This document shows positions 11,545-21,113 of a DNA stretch of 64,000 nucleotides, one piece after another. Positions within the stretch are counted from its first letter, which is position 1. Every line of letters starts with the position of its first letter. Below the pieces are notes generated by a model, which made no database searches, was not told the origin of the DNA, and saw only the letters and a list, made by a program, of their open reading frames with translations. Source of the DNA: Enterobacter ludwigii (lineage in GTDB: Bacteria; Pseudomonadota; Gammaproteobacteria; Enterobacterales; Enterobacteriaceae); the NCBI RefSeq assembly GCF_001750725.1, contig NZ_CP017279.1, positions 1,984,001 through 2,048,000 of the forward strand, in the 5' to 3' direction. The translations under genes were made by a program, and so were the position numbers.

Positions 11545-11814
11545 ATGGCATTACTGGACTTTTTTCTCTCGCGGAAAAAGAACACCGCCAACATCGCAAA
11601 AGAACGACTGCAAATCATCGTTGCGGAGCGTCGTCGTAGTGACGCCGAGCCACACTACCTGCCGCAGCTGCGTAAGGACATCCTGGAAGTGATCTGTAAG
11701 TATGTGCAGATTGACCCGGAGATGGTCACGGTGCAGCTGGAGCAAAAAGACGGGGATATTTCGATTCTGGAGCTGAACGTTACGCTCCCGGAAGCCGAAG
11801 AGTCACGTCCGTAG
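11545..11814 (+). CDS. minE: Cell division topological specificity factor MinE
   Basis: An 89-residue protein that stimulates MinD ATPase and drives the oscillation placing the Z-ring at mid-cell. The N-terminal membrane-binding segment MALLDFFLS and the MinD-contact region around residues 13-30 ([15 protein letters not shown]) are intact, followed by the topological specificity domain. The C-terminus differs slightly (EESRP) from E. coli. Start and stop overlap the expected operon spacing: its ATG is 3 bases past the minD stop. Confidence 0.98.
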   Translation: MALLDFFLSRKKNTANIAKERLQIIVAERRRSDAEPHYLPQLRKDILEVICKYVQIDPEMVTVQLEQKDGDISILELNVTLPEAEESRP

Positions 11815-11829
11815 TTCGGGATTGTGTAT

Positions 11830-11854
11830 CCCCGGTAAGCGTATGCCGCCGGGG
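11830..11854. repeat. REP element after minE
   Basis: The palindrome with arms CCCCGG and CCGGGG around TAAGCGTATGCCG reads on the other strand like the common Enterobacter/Klebsiella REP unit (CCGGCGGC...GCTTACCGG). It lies between the convergent genes minE and rnd. Confidence 0.65.
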
Positions 11855-11859
11855 AAATG

Positions 11860-11890
11860 TGCCGGGCATGTCAGCATGACCCGGCATTTT
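11860..11890 (+). terminator. Terminator of minCDE
   Basis: Arms TGCCGGG and CCCGGCA around a 13-base loop are followed by TTTT. It ends just before the rnd stop and is oriented for minCDE. Confidence 0.75.
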
Positions 11891-11892
11891 CA

Positions 11893-13020
11893 TTATCGCG
11901 GATAACCTTCCAGCACCGTATTCAGGCGATCGGCCATCAATTCCCCGCGCCAGCCCGCCATCATTTCCGGCAAACCATTCTGAGGTTTCAGCTTCCAGTG
12001 CCAGTTCAGCAGCTGGTTAATCTGACGGCGTGACGCCAGCAGTTCCGCGCCCAGTTTGCTTTGCGTCGCGACGTCCTGCACCAGCGCTTTGATATCCTTG
12101 AACGCCTTGCGATAGCCCGGCATATCCATCAGATTCAGCAGTGGCTCCGGCAGTGCTTCGTCCGGCATTTCCTGCGCTTTTGCCACCAGCGCAAGCAGGG
12201 TTTTACCGTGGAAACGGATCTCGCTGCCGGAAAGCCCGATGCTGTCCAGTTCGCCCATGCTGCCCGGCATATACCGCGCGACCGCCCAGAGGTGTTCTTC
12301 GCGTACCACAAAGTTAACGGCCAGATCGCGCTCGCGTGCTTTACGCAAACGCCAGTCCGCTAACAGCTGCAGACACGCCAGCTGACGCGTACGCAGCTGC
12401 CAGGCGTTACTGATATCGCGCCAGGCCTCTTTCGGATCAACCACTTCCTGACGACGCTGCTGCGTCATTCGGCACTCATCCAGCGCGGCGGGCAACCAGC
12501 CTGACGCTTCCGCCTCTTTCATCAGTTGGCCGGCAATCGGCAGGAGGTAAAACACGTCTGCCGCCGCGTATTCCAGTTGACGCTCGGTTAATGGGCGTGC
12601 CAGCCAGTCGGTGCGGGATTCGCTTTTATCCAGCGTCAGGCCCGTATACTCCTCAACCATGGCGGCAAAGCCCCATGAGAGCGGTCGATTACTGAAGGCC
12701 GCGAGGATCTGCGTATCAATCAACGGTTGTGGCATGACGCCAAAAGTATTCAGAAAGACTTCCAGATCTTCACTGCCTGCGTGCAGGTATTTCGTTACCG
12801 CAGTATCGAGCAGCAGGTCACGCATCGGCGTCCAGTCGGTAATGCCGAGCGGGTCGATCAGCGACACGTGTTTACCGTCGTACATCTGAATCAACCCCAG
12901 CTGCGGATAGTAGGTCCGGGTGCGGACAAACTCGGTATCCAGGGCAATGGCAGGAAAGTCGCGCGTCACTTCGCACAGCGAAGCCAGCTCGTCGTTGGTC
13001 GTGATCATCTGGTAATTCAA
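11893..13020 (-). CDS. rnd: Ribonuclease D (TTG start)
   Basis: The 375-residue 3'-5' exoribonuclease matures the 3' ends of tRNAs and small stable RNAs. The DEDDy catalytic residues are visible: LDTEF (motif I), HAGSEDLEVF (motif II) and YAAADVFYL (motif III), followed by HRDC domains in the C-terminal half. The start is the TTG giving (M)NYQMITT, which gives exactly the E. coli length; E. coli rnd is known to start with UUG. AGAGAA lies about eight bases upstream. A terminator-like hairpin with a U6 run precedes the leader. It is downstream of fadD on the same strand. Confidence 0.95.
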   Translation of the reverse strand: MNYQMITTNDELASLCEVTRDFPAIALDTEFVRTRTYYPQLGLIQMYDGKHVSLIDPLGITDWTPMRDLLLDTAVTKYLHAGSEDLEVFLNTFGVMPQPLIDTQILAAFSNRPLSWGFAAMVEEYTGLTLDKSESRTDWLARPLTERQLEYAAADVFYLLPIAGQLMKEAEASGWLPAALDECRMTQQRRQEVVDPKEAWRDISNAWQLRTRQLACLQLLADWRLRKARERDLAVNFVVREEHLWAVARYMPGSMGELDSIGLSGSEIRFHGKTLLALVAKAQEMPDEALPEPLLNLMDMPGYRKAFKDIKALVQDVATQSKLGAELLASRRQINQLLNWHWKLKPQNGLPEMMAGWRGELMADRLNTVLEGYPR

Positions 13021-13046
13021 AACGGATTCTCTTTTGTTTGCGCCCA

Positions 13047-13070
13047 TAAAAAACGCCGGCTTAACCGGCG
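13047..13070 (-). terminator. Hairpin plus U6 between fadD and rnd
   Basis: On the minus strand the arms CGCCGG/CCGGCG with a short loop are followed by TTTTTT. It acts as the fadD terminator. The U-run also sits about 30 bases before the rnd start, in the position of a U-rich leader element reported to matter for rnd translation in E. coli. Confidence 0.8.
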
Positions 13071-13091
13071 TCTGGGCGATTAGCGTGAAGC

Positions 13092-14777
13092 TCAGGCCTT
13101 ATTGTCTACTTTGCCACGGGCTTCGTCACGTAATTCTCGTCGTAATATCTTTCCGACATTCGATTTCGGCAGTTCCTCGCGAAACTCAACCAGCTTCGGC
13201 ACCTTGTAGCCGGTCAGCTGACGACGACAGAAGGTGATCAGCGCCTCCTCTGTAAGAGAAGGATCTTTTTTGACCACAAAAATCTTCACCGCCTCGCCGC
13301 TGCTCCCGGAAGGGACGCCTACGGCAGCCACTTCGAGCACGCCGCTGTGCTGCATCACCACATCTTCGATTTCATTCGGGTAGACGTTGAAACCGGAAAC
13401 CAGGATCATGTCTTTCTTACGATCGACAATACGCAGGAAGCCCTCTTCATCCATCACGGCGATATCACCGGTGTGCAGCCAGCCGTCTTTGATAATTTCA
13501 TCGGTCGCATCGGGACGTTGCCAGTAGCCCAGCATCACCTGCGGCCCTTTGACACAGAGTTCGCCCGGTTCACCTGGCGCCACGTCGTTATCGTCATCAT
13601 CAACCAGTTTGGCTTCGGTCGACGGAACCGGCAGGCCAATGCTTCCGCTGTGATAGTCGATATCATGCGGATTCACACTGACCAGCGGGGCGCATTCCGT
13701 CAGGCCATAGCCTTCCAGCAAATACTGACCCGTCAGTTTCATCCAGCGTTCGGCAACGGCCTGTTGAACCGGCATACCGCCACCCGCAGAGAGGTGCAGC
13801 GTGGAGAAATCGAGCTTCTGGAACTCTTTGTTGTTGAGCAGCGCGTTAAACAGCGTATTCACCCCAGTCATGGCGGTGAACGGATATTTCGCCAGCTCTT
13901 TCACCAGCCCCGGAATATCGCGCGGGTTTGTGATCAATACGTTTTGACCACCCAGCTCAATAAACAGCAGACAGTTCATGGTCAGCGCGAAGATGTGATA
14001 AAGCGGAAGCGCGGTGATCACCAGCTCTTTTCCGTGGTGCAGCAACGGTCCGTAGGTGGCATTCACCTGTTCAAGGTTTGCCAGCATGTTACGGTGGGTC
14101 AGCATGGCGCCTTTAGCCACACCCGTTGTGCCGCCGGTGTACTGCAGAAACGCGAGGTCTTCTGATACCACTTCCGGTTTAACGTATTGCATGCGGTAGC
14201 CCGTCTGCAGCGCACTGCGGAAGGAGATCGCGTCCGGCAGGTGGTATTTCGGCACCAGACGTTTGATGTATTTGACGACAAAGTTAACCAGTGTCCCTTT
14301 GGCGGTTGAGAGTTGATCCCCCATACGCGTCAGGATGACGTGTTTGACCTGGGTTTTGTCGACCACTTTTTCCAGCGTGTGGGCAAAGTTAGAGACAATC
14401 ACAATGGCGGCGGCACCGCTGTCGTTTAGCTGATGCTCCAGCTCCCGCGGCGTATACAGCGGGTTAACGTTGACAACAATCATCCCGGCACGCAGGACAC
14501 CGAACAGCGCCACCGGGTATTGCAGCAGGTTCGGCATCATCAGCGCGACGCGGTCCCCTTTTTGCAGCCCCAGCCCTTCCTGCAGATAGGCGGCGAACGC
14601 CCGACTACGCTCCTCAAGTTTACGGAACGTCATGACCTCGCCCATATTCACAAAAGCAGGCTGGTCTGCGTAACGCCTCACCGAGTGTTCAAACAATTCA
14701 ACCAGGGATTGATAACGGTCAGGATTGATCTCGGCAGGAACATCTGCGGGATAACGGTTAAGCCAAACCTTCTTCAA
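13092..14777 (-). CDS. fadD: Long-chain fatty acid CoA ligase FadD (TTG start)
   Basis: The 561-residue acyl-CoA synthetase activates imported long-chain fatty acids to acyl-CoA at the inner membrane, linking uptake by FadL to beta-oxidation. The AMP/ATP signature [13 protein letters not shown], the GYGLTE motif and the fatty-acyl signature region [20 protein letters not shown] (about residues 430-450) are all present. The start is TTG giving (M)KKVWLNRYP, with AGAGGTGA upstream; E. coli also uses TTG. A longer ATG start at 14813 is open but not conserved. The FadR operator upstream fits its known repression. Confidence 0.96.
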   Translation of the reverse strand: MKKVWLNRYPADVPAEINPDRYQSLVELFEHSVRRYADQPAFVNMGEVMTFRKLEERSRAFAAYLQEGLGLQKGDRVALMMPNLLQYPVALFGVLRAGMIVVNVNPLYTPRELEHQLNDSGAAAIVIVSNFAHTLEKVVDKTQVKHVILTRMGDQLSTAKGTLVNFVVKYIKRLVPKYHLPDAISFRSALQTGYRMQYVKPEVVSEDLAFLQYTGGTTGVAKGAMLTHRNMLANLEQVNATYGPLLHHGKELVITALPLYHIFALTMNCLLFIELGGQNVLITNPRDIPGLVKELAKYPFTAMTGVNTLFNALLNNKEFQKLDFSTLHLSAGGGMPVQQAVAERWMKLTGQYLLEGYGLTECAPLVSVNPHDIDYHSGSIGLPVPSTEAKLVDDDDNDVAPGEPGELCVKGPQVMLGYWQRPDATDEIIKDGWLHTGDIAVMDEEGFLRIVDRKKDMILVSGFNVYPNEIEDVVMQHSGVLEVAAVGVPSGSSGEAVKIFVVKKDPSLTEEALITFCRRQLTGYKVPKLVEFREELPKSNVGKILRRELRDEARGKVDNKA

Positions 14778-14846
14778 TGCATCACCTCTGAAATGAGTGT
14801 TCGTCGTCATCACAACCCCGATAATAAACAGTTTGTTAACATTATA

Positions 14847-14865
14847 TTAACTCAGCGTACCAGTT
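14847..14865 (-). promoter_or_regulatory. FadR operator upstream of fadD
   Basis: On the minus strand the site reads AACTGGTACGCTGAGTTAA. It agrees closely with the FadR operator at E. coli fadD (consensus half ACTGGTC/T...). It lies about 70-90 bases before the fadD TTG, near the expected promoter. Acyl-CoA would relieve FadR binding and induce fadD. Confidence 0.8.
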
Positions 14866-14932
14866 TATTAATTGTTCAGATTTAAGGTTGCGAAGCGCGT
14901 CACTCTTTTTTTTCGTTTTATTCGTAAAAAAC

Positions 14933-14963
14933 AGAGACAGCGGCTGAGCCGCTGTCTCTTTTC
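14933..14963 (-). terminator. Terminator between yeaY and fadD
   Basis: Long perfect arms AGAGACAGCGGC and GCCGCTGTCTCT with a TGA loop. On the minus strand the flanking bases give a T-run, ending yeaY transcripts. Confidence 0.88.
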
Positions 14964-14979
14964 TAACAATTACAGGGAG

Positions 14980-15561
14980 TTACTCAGTAACGATTGTCTG
15001 AACCTGTGCAGGCCCCGGGTTATACCAGCCCCAGCCCGGGTAGCCATACCGATAAGGATGTGGACCCCACATCCACGGATCCATCGGCTGAGGTGGCATG
15101 ATGACCTGCTGTGTCAGCCGCCAGCGCTTATACCCGTTGACCTGCATGGTCATAAATTTATACGGCGTGTTGCCGACTTTGCCCTCTACCGAACCGGTAA
15201 TCGGGCCGACGACGGTGACCAGCTGTCCGCGAAAATCGACCGGGTCGAGAAAACCGCCAACGTCGGCATAAATACGCCCACGGGAAGGTTCGCCAAGGAT
15301 GGGCCGCGCACCGCTATCCAGCGGAACGGTGGCAATCTCCAGACGGGTTTTCCCCTGCTGGTTTTGCACCTCGATAACCTTGCCGCCAAAGCGCGCTTCC
15401 TGACCGACGTAAAGCTCAGGCGCATTCATCACACGAACCAGATCCTGCTGTGGCGTGGGGCTGCTGCCCTTAATCGCATCAGGAACGGAAACGCATCCGC
15501 TCAGTGCTATGGCCACTGCGCCTACCATAAAAAGGCGTACAACGTTAGTCTGAACCGCCAT
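14980..15561 (-). CDS. yeaY: Slp-family outer-membrane lipoprotein YeaY
   Basis: A 193-residue lipoprotein. The signal peptide (residues 1-22) ends in the lipobox LSGC with the acylated cysteine at C23 and S/V following, consistent with outer-membrane sorting. The Slp domain contains GGKVIEVQN and [13 protein letters not shown]. The tail is rich in P, W, Y and G. It is related to the starvation lipoprotein Slp; its own role is not established. In E. coli yeaY belongs to the sigma-E envelope stress regulon, and a matching promoter can be read here. It lies 37 bases downstream of tsaB. Confidence 0.93.
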   Translation of the reverse strand: MAVQTNVVRLFMVGAVAIALSGCVSVPDAIKGSSPTPQQDLVRVMNAPELYVGQEARFGGKVIEVQNQQGKTRLEIATVPLDSGARPILGEPSRGRIYADVGGFLDPVDFRGQLVTVVGPITGSVEGKVGNTPYKFMTMQVNGYKRWRLTQQVIMPPQPMDPWMWGPHPYRYGYPGWGWYNPGPAQVQTIVTE

Positions 15562-15591
15562 GATGCGACTCCTTTTTCTCAGTTCCTGTTA

Positions 15592-15620
15592 CTGAGATTC
15601 ATTCCCGGCCCGGAAGTTTC
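15592..15620 (-). promoter_or_regulatory. Candidate sigma-E promoter of yeaY
   Basis: On the minus strand GAAACTT (consensus GGAACTT) is separated by 16 bases from TCTCA (consensus TCnnA). The predicted start falls 25-30 bases before the yeaY ATG. The -35 lies inside the 3' end of tsaB. The assignment rests on sequence and on the known sigma-E control of E. coli yeaY. Confidence 0.5.
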
Positions 15621-16294
15621 TTCCACGCGACGGTGTTTCGCAAATAAACCGGCTCCGCATGTTCAACGGCCACGGTTTTGCCCGCCTCAAGCAGTTGACA
15701 GGCGATGGGAAGCATATCCTCTGCGGCGGGCAGAAGCATGTTGCCGTCTGTCAGCGTGATCCCGGTGCCGTTAGCCATCTCTGGCCATGCCGGCCAGCCG
15801 GTGCCTACTGTCGCCCACTCGCCGGACAGCTGTTTCAGCCGCTCGGTCACCGCTTCCGGCTTGAGGACAGCCTCGGTCTCTTCACCGTGCCAGATGCCGT
15901 TTTCATCGCGGGTGTATTCTGCCCAGTAAACTTCTCCCATTCGGGCGTCAATGGCCGCCAGAACGCGCGTTGCACCGGTCATGCGCCATGCGCCCTGCGC
16001 CATGGTTGCCAGCGTGGAAACACCGATCATCGGCAGTTCTGCGCCCAGCGCCAGCCCCTGCGCAATGCCAATTCCAATGCGTACGCCCGTAAAGCTGCCG
16101 GGGCCACGGCCAAAGGCCAGTGCGTCGAGGTCGGTTAAGGTGGTGTTGCCCCGGGTTAAAATCTCTTTAACCAGAGGCAGAATGCGTTGGGTGTGTTCTC
16201 GTGGGCACTCTTCGAAATGAGCAGAGATAGCACCGTCGTTCAACAGAGCCACAGAACAGGCCTCTGTCGCGGTATCAATAGCCAGAATTCGCAT
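15599..16294 (-). CDS. tsaB: tRNA threonylcarbamoyladenosine synthesis protein TsaB
   Basis: The 231-residue ASKHA-fold protein is a partner and activating subunit of TsaD and TsaE in making the t6A37 modification of ANN-decoding tRNAs. It begins [18 protein letters not shown], the nucleotide-fold phosphate 1 motif. [14 protein letters not shown] lies near residue 65-80. Unlike TsaD it lacks the metal-binding HxxxH. Length equals E. coli. It is essential in E. coli. It is followed by yeaY and preceded by yoaA on the same strand (gap 66 bases). Confidence 0.96.
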   Translation of the reverse strand: MRILAIDTATEACSVALLNDGAISAHFEECPREHTQRILPLVKEILTRGNTTLTDLDALAFGRGPGSFTGVRIGIGIAQGLALGAELPMIGVSTLATMAQGAWRMTGATRVLAAIDARMGEVYWAEYTRDENGIWHGEETEAVLKPEAVTERLKQLSGEWATVGTGWPAWPEMANGTGITLTDGNMLLPAAEDMLPIACQLLEAGKTVAVEHAEPVYLRNTVAWKKLPGRE

Positions 16295-16360
16295 CAGTCG
16301 TCGCGCTCTCGCAATGGTCAGTCACAAAATGGCGCGCATCTTAGCATACTCACGGGCAAA

Positions 16361-18271
16361 TTACTCCGCCGTTGGGTTTGCCAGGAAGCGAACCGCGCGT
16401 TTAATGTCCCGCGTGCGCGGCGCGGGCGGCAAGCTGGCAAGGAAGGTCGCACCGTAAGGGCGCATCACCAGCCGGTTATCGCATATGACCAGCACGCCGC
16501 GGTCGTCTGTGTCGCGAATCAGACGTCCTACCCCTTGTTTAAGGGTGATCACCGCGTCCGGTAGCTGGACCTCATCAAAAGGATCGCCGCCGCGCAAACG
16601 GCAGTCTTCCATACGTGCCTTCAGCAGCGGATCGTCCGGTGAGGTAAACGGCAGTTTATCGATGATCACCAGTGACAGGGTATCTCCCCGCACGTCCACC
16701 CCTTCCCAGAAGCTGCTGGTGGCTACCAGCAGGGCGTTACCGGCACTGACAAACTGCTGTAACAGTTGCCCTTTGCTGGTCTCGCCCTGAAGCAGAACTG
16801 GCAAAGTCATGGTGGCGCGGAACTGCTCCGCCAGATCGCGCATCATCGCGTGGGAGGTGCAGAGCATAAAACAGCGGCCGTTGTTGGCCTCGATCATCGG
16901 CCTGAGCATTGCCGCCAGCAGGCGCGCCGCGCCGGGCTGGTTAGGCAGAGGCAGATTACGCGGAACGCAGAGCAACGCCTGTTTTTCATAATCAAACGGG
17001 CTGGGCAGCAGCAGCGACTCCGCCTGCTCAATCCCCAGACGCCCGGTAAAGTGGTGTAGATCGTCATTCACCGAAAGGGTTGCCGACGTGAAGATCCAGC
17101 TTCCCGGTTTTTGCGCCATCACCTCTTTGAATTTATCCGCCACCGTCAGCGGCGTCAGGGCCAGTGTGAAATGGCGGGAGGTGCATTCATACCAGTAGCT
17201 GAACCCCGGCTGGTTTATCTCTTTCAGCCGTTTGAGGCGTGCCCGATAGAGCGTGGCGCGCTCGAAGGCGGCATCCAGCAGTGCGGAACGGCCGAGCGAT
17301 AGTTTCGCCACGTCGTAACAAAGCTCAAGGGCATCATCGAGCAGCAACAGCGCGCGCTGGATATTTTTGTCTGCCAGCAGCTCACGCAGATTACCGCGAT
17401 AGCCCGGCTCACCCAGTTGCAGGCGAAAATCCTGCGCACTTTGCGCCAGGCGGTCAGCACACTTCTGCAGCTGTTGGGTATCTTTTAACTCGGTGCGGTA
17501 GGCAATGGTGAAATCTTTCGCTAAGTCCTGCAGCTGGCGGCTGGAGAGCGACTGGCCAAAATACTGGCTGGCGATGTCAGGAAGCTGGTGGGCTTCATCG
17601 AAGATCATCACGTCCGCTTCCGGGATCAGTTCGCCAAAGCCGCTATCTTTAACCACCATATCGGCAAGGAAGAGATGGTGGTTGACCACCACGACATCCG
17701 CATCCATGGCGGTTTTACGCGCTTTCACCACAAAACAATCTTTATACAGCGGGCAGTCGCTCCCCAGGCAGTTGTCGTTGGTACTGGTGACCAGCGGCCA
17801 GGCGGGAGAGTCTTCCGGCACGCTCGCGCAGGTGCTGATATCCCCCTCCTCCGTCTGATTGGCCCAGGCGCGAAGAATAATGACATCGCTGAGCGTCTGC
17901 ACCGGCAGATCGCCGCCTGCCAGCGCCTGCTGCTCAAGCCGTTCCAGGCAGAGGTAGTTGGAGCGGCCTTTCAGCAACGCCAGGCGGCCTTTATACTTCA
18001 GGGCGTTGGCAACCGTGGGCAGATCGCGGCTGTAAAGCTGGTCCTGCAGCGCTTTAGACCCGGTGGAGATGATCACTTTCTTTTTAGCCCGCAGCGCTGG
18101 CGCCAGGTAGGCATAGGTTTTGCCCGTGCCGGTACCGGCTTCCACCACCAGCGGCTGCGCGGTGTCGATTGCGCGGGCCACGGCATGCGCCATCTGCCGC
18201 TGGGGTTCACGCGGTTTAAAACCGGGAATCGCCTGTGCTAACTGACCTTCTGGGGAAAAATCGTCTGCCAC
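16361..18271 (-). CDS. yoaA: DinG-family iron-sulfur DNA helicase YoaA
   Basis: The 636-residue XPD/DinG-like 5'-3' DNA helicase works in DNA repair; in E. coli it binds the clamp-loader subunit HolC and helps tolerance of chain-terminating nucleosides. Walker A is GTGTGKT with K51, Walker B/DEAH is MIFDEAH, and the four Fe-S cysteines are C108, C168, C173 and C179. Motif VI appears as QGVGRLIR. The start is GTG giving (M)ADDFSPEG, preceded by GAGAGAG. Length equals E. coli. It is divergent from yoaB. Confidence 0.96.
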   Translation of the reverse strand: MADDFSPEGQLAQAIPGFKPREPQRQMAHAVARAIDTAQPLVVEAGTGTGKTYAYLAPALRAKKKVIISTGSKALQDQLYSRDLPTVANALKYKGRLALLKGRSNYLCLERLEQQALAGGDLPVQTLSDVIILRAWANQTEEGDISTCASVPEDSPAWPLVTSTNDNCLGSDCPLYKDCFVVKARKTAMDADVVVVNHHLFLADMVVKDSGFGELIPEADVMIFDEAHQLPDIASQYFGQSLSSRQLQDLAKDFTIAYRTELKDTQQLQKCADRLAQSAQDFRLQLGEPGYRGNLRELLADKNIQRALLLLDDALELCYDVAKLSLGRSALLDAAFERATLYRARLKRLKEINQPGFSYWYECTSRHFTLALTPLTVADKFKEVMAQKPGSWIFTSATLSVNDDLHHFTGRLGIEQAESLLLPSPFDYEKQALLCVPRNLPLPNQPGAARLLAAMLRPMIEANNGRCFMLCTSHAMMRDLAEQFRATMTLPVLLQGETSKGQLLQQFVSAGNALLVATSSFWEGVDVRGDTLSLVIIDKLPFTSPDDPLLKARMEDCRLRGGDPFDEVQLPDAVITLKQGVGRLIRDTDDRGVLVICDNRLVMRPYGATFLASLPPAPRTRDIKRAVRFLANPTAE

Positions 18272-18402
18272 GTTGCTCTCTCACTGTATTTTTGCACAGG
18301 GATTATGTCAGCCCATCCTCTCCAGTGCCACCCCAAATAGTGACGAGGGGAACACAATATGGCAGTCTTGCCGACTGACATGAAAATAACGAGGAAATGT
18401 TT

Positions 18403-18747
18403 ATGACAATTGTGCGCATTGATGCCGAAGCACGCTGGTCTGATGTGGTCATCCATAACCAGACGCTCTACTACACCGGTGTACCGGAAAATCTCGACGC
18501 AGATGCCTTCGAACAGACGGCGAATACGCTGGCGCAGATTGACGCCGTGCTGGAAAAGCAAGGCAGCGACAAATCACGCATTCTGGATGCGACCATTTTT
18601 CTTGCCAGTAAAGACGATTTTGCGGCGATGAATAAAGCCTGGGATGCCTGGGTTGTGGCGGGACATGCGCCCGTACGGTGTACCGTACAGGCGACGCTGA
18701 TGAAGCCGGAATACAAAGTCGAAATTAAGATTATCGCGGCGGTTTAA
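18403..18747 (+). CDS. yoaB: RidA-family protein YoaB
   Basis: A 114-residue member of the Rid/YER057c/UK114 superfamily, whose archetype RidA deaminates reactive enamine/imine intermediates. YoaB belongs to a divergent subgroup: the arginine that binds the carboxylate in RidA is represented by R in APVRCTVQA near residue 90-100. Its substrate is not known. The ATG giving MTIVRIDAE follows GAGGAAATGTTT; an ATG two codons earlier is less likely. It is divergent from yoaA and convergent with yoaH. Confidence 0.93.
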   Translation: MTIVRIDAEARWSDVVIHNQTLYYTGVPENLDADAFEQTANTLAQIDAVLEKQGSDKSRILDATIFLASKDDFAAMNKAWDAWVVAGHAPVRCTVQATLMKPEYKVEIKIIAAV

Positions 18748-18753
18748 GCCGGA

Positions 18754-18936
18754 TTACTCCTCTTCATCATCCTCAAAACGCGCCACGATCCGCTCGCCGG
18801 TGTGGGTGGCGCGAAGTTCATTAGCAACTTGCGTGATCGCCTGTCCGCTGCTCATCCCCTGGGACATCAGTTCCTGAATACGCTCAACCGCTTTCTGCTG
18901 CTGGTCATGGCTCAGAGAAGGTAAACCTGCAAACAT
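18754..18936 (-). CDS. yoaH: Small conserved protein YoaH (UPF0181)
   Basis: A 60-residue soluble protein of the UPF0181 family, with the conserved helix [13 protein letters not shown] and the motif GMSSGQAI. The tail is acidic (ARFEDDEEE). Its function is unknown. AGGAG six bases before the ATG giving MFAGLPSL supports this start. It is divergent from pabB, with 61 bases between the start codons. Confidence 0.92.
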   Translation of the reverse strand: MFAGLPSLSHDQQQKAVERIQELMSQGMSSGQAITQVANELRATHTGERIVARFEDDEEE

Positions 18937-18997
18937 TGTCAACTCCTGCTAAATTATCCGCGCTAATTATTTCACGCTGCCCGGTAGTATGCCACAC

Positions 18998-20344
18998 ATG
19001 AACCCGTTACCCCCTACAGTCATTTCATTACCCTGGCGTTCAGACGCCGCGGAATTCTGGTTTGCCCGCCTCAGCCATCTTCCTTTTGCGATGTTGCTGC
19101 ACTCCGGATATGCGGATCATCCCTACAGCCGCTTTGATATTCTGGTTGCCGACCCTCTGCAGACCCTGATAACACAAGGGAATGTGACTACGACGGGCGA
19201 AACGCAGTCAACGGACGATCCGCTGTCATTACTTCAGCAGGCGCTGGACGCGCTGGGCTTAACCGTTCCGCAAAATCCCGACCTTCCCTTCCAGGGGGGT
19301 GCGCTGGGCTTGTTCGGCTATGATTTAGGTCGCCGCTTCGAAACCTTGCCGGAGACTGCGCAGGACGACATTCCGCTGCCGGATATGGCGGTGGGGCTTT
19401 ATGACTGGGCAATAATCGTCGATCACCACAAGCAGGCGGTCTCTCTGCTCAGCCATCAGGATGTGTCCGCCCGGCTTGCCTGGCTTGAGGCACAGGTCCC
19501 CGTCGCAACAGCGGATTTCCACCTGACCTCTGCGTGGCGCGCCAACATGACCGCGCGGGAGTACGCCGCGAAGTTTGAGCGGGTTCAGGGCTATCTGCAG
19601 AGCGGTGATTGCTATCAGGTCAACCTTGCCCAGCGTTTTCAGGCAACCTGTGAAGGCGATGAGTGGCAGGCATTTACCCGCCTCAACGCCAGTAACCGGG
19701 CACCGTTCAGTGCATTTCTGCGCCTGGAACAGGGCGCTATCCTGAGCCTCTCGCCCGAGCGTTTTATTCATCTTGCCGATGGCACTATTCAGACGCGACC
19801 GATTAAAGGCACGCTTCCCCGGCTGGCCGATCCTGTTGCCGACCGCCAGCAGGCGGAAAAACTGGCGGCCTCGTTAAAAGATCGCGCTGAAAACCTGATG
19901 ATTGTCGACCTCATGCGTAACGACATTGGCCGGGTCGCTGTACCGGGAAGCGTGCGTGTCCCTGAACTGTTTGTCGTTGAGCCGTTCCCCGCGGTGCATC
20001 ACCTGGTCAGCACCATTACCGCGCAACTGCCCGCCTCGCGCACGGCCTGCGATCTGCTTCGCGCCGCGTTCCCGGGGGGCTCGATAACCGGCGCGCCTAA
20101 AGTGCGGGCAATGGAAATAATCGATGAGCTGGAACCGCATCGTCGAAACGCCTGGTGCGGCAGCATTGGCTATATCAGTCTCTGCGGTACGCTGGATACC
20201 AGCATCACCATTCGAACGCTGACCGCCTGTAACGGGAATCTGTACTGTTCCGCAGGGGGCGGAATTGTTGCTGATAGCCAGGTCGATGCGGAATATCAGG
20301 AAACCTTTGATAAAGTTAACCGTATCCTGAAACAACTGGAGTAA
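18998..20344 (+). CDS. pabB: Aminodeoxychorismate synthase component I
   Basis: The 448-residue chorismate-utilising enzyme makes 4-amino-4-deoxychorismate for folate synthesis, using ammonia from PabA. The N-terminal anthranilate-synthase-like domain is followed by the chorismate-binding domain (about 180-445). RPIKGT carries the PabB-specific nucleophilic lysine, and PGGSITGAPK and AGGGIVADS are the conserved active-site motifs. The start giving MNPLPPTV aligns with the E. coli start; an ATG three codons earlier is possible, and neither has a clear ribosome site. It is followed by nudL after 6 bases. Confidence 0.96.
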   Translation: MNPLPPTVISLPWRSDAAEFWFARLSHLPFAMLLHSGYADHPYSRFDILVADPLQTLITQGNVTTTGETQSTDDPLSLLQQALDALGLTVPQNPDLPFQGGALGLFGYDLGRRFETLPETAQDDIPLPDMAVGLYDWAIIVDHHKQAVSLLSHQDVSARLAWLEAQVPVATADFHLTSAWRANMTAREYAAKFERVQGYLQSGDCYQVNLAQRFQATCEGDEWQAFTRLNASNRAPFSAFLRLEQGAILSLSPERFIHLADGTIQTRPIKGTLPRLADPVADRQQAEKLAASLKDRAENLMIVDLMRNDIGRVAVPGSVRVPELFVVEPFPAVHHLVSTITAQLPASRTACDLLRAAFPGGSITGAPKVRAMEIIDELEPHRRNAWCGSIGYISLCGTLDTSITIRTLTACNGNLYCSAGGGIVADSQVDAEYQETFDKVNRILKQLE

Positions 20345-20350
20345 TGACGG

Positions 20351-20929
20351 GTGGAAAAAGAGAACCTGACGCTGGATGATTTTCTGTCGCGCTTTCAGCT
20401 TTTGCGGCCCAACGTGAGCCGCGAAGCCCTCAATCAACGTCAGGCAGCGGTGTTGATCCCGGTGGTCCGTCGTGAGCAGCCGGGTCTGCTGCTCACCCAG
20501 CGTTCGCCACATTTACGTAAGCACGCCGGTCAGGTCGCCTTTCCGGGCGGTGCCGTGGACAGTTCTGACGCCTCGCTGATTGCCGCCGCGCTGCGCGAAG
20601 CCCAGGAAGAGGTCGCCATTCCGCCTGAAGCGGTTGAGATCATTGGCGTGCTGCCGCCGGTCGACAGCGTGACCGGTTTTCAGGTCACACCGGTGGTCGG
20701 CATTATCCCGCCGGATCTGCAATATCACGCCAGCGTCGATGAAGTGTCTGCGGTGTTTGAGATGCCGCTGGAAGAGGCCCTTCGGCTCGGGCGTTATCAT
20801 CCGCTGGATATCCAGCGTCGGGGTCATGCGCACCGGGTGTGGTTGTCCTGGTATCAGCATTATTTTGTCTGGGGCATGACGGCGGGCATCATTCGTGAAC
20901 TGGCGCTGCAAATCGGCCTGAAGCCTTGA
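20351..20929 (+). CDS. nudL: Nudix CoA pyrophosphatase NudL
   Basis: A 192-residue Nudix hydrolase of the CoAse group. The Nudix box spans about residues 65-87 with the core REAQEEV, preceded by [10 protein letters not shown], which is the NuCoA signature that predicts hydrolysis of coenzyme A to phosphopantetheine and 3',5'-ADP. The start is a GTG giving (M)[10 protein letters not shown]. It overlaps no gene and follows pabB by 6 bases, so the two are probably cotranscribed. Confidence 0.94.
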   Translation: MEKENLTLDDFLSRFQLLRPNVSREALNQRQAAVLIPVVRREQPGLLLTQRSPHLRKHAGQVAFPGGAVDSSDASLIAAALREAQEEVAIPPEAVEIIGVLPPVDSVTGFQVTPVVGIIPPDLQYHASVDEVSAVFEMPLEEALRLGRYHPLDIQRRGHAHRVWLSWYQHYFVWGMTAGIIRELALQIGLKP

Positions 20930-21113
20930 CTATACTTTACATTCCACCCTCTTCTGCAAGGTTTGCGATCGGCGTCGCGCTATTAGCAAAACCATCGTTA
21001 ACCATTAGTTTAATTCATGTGAATAGTTAAGCCGAGGTCGGTCTTCCCTCTTACACTATGCGCAGTTATAACATCGTTACTGGAACCCCGGTAACCCTGT
21101 CAGGAGTGTGAAA

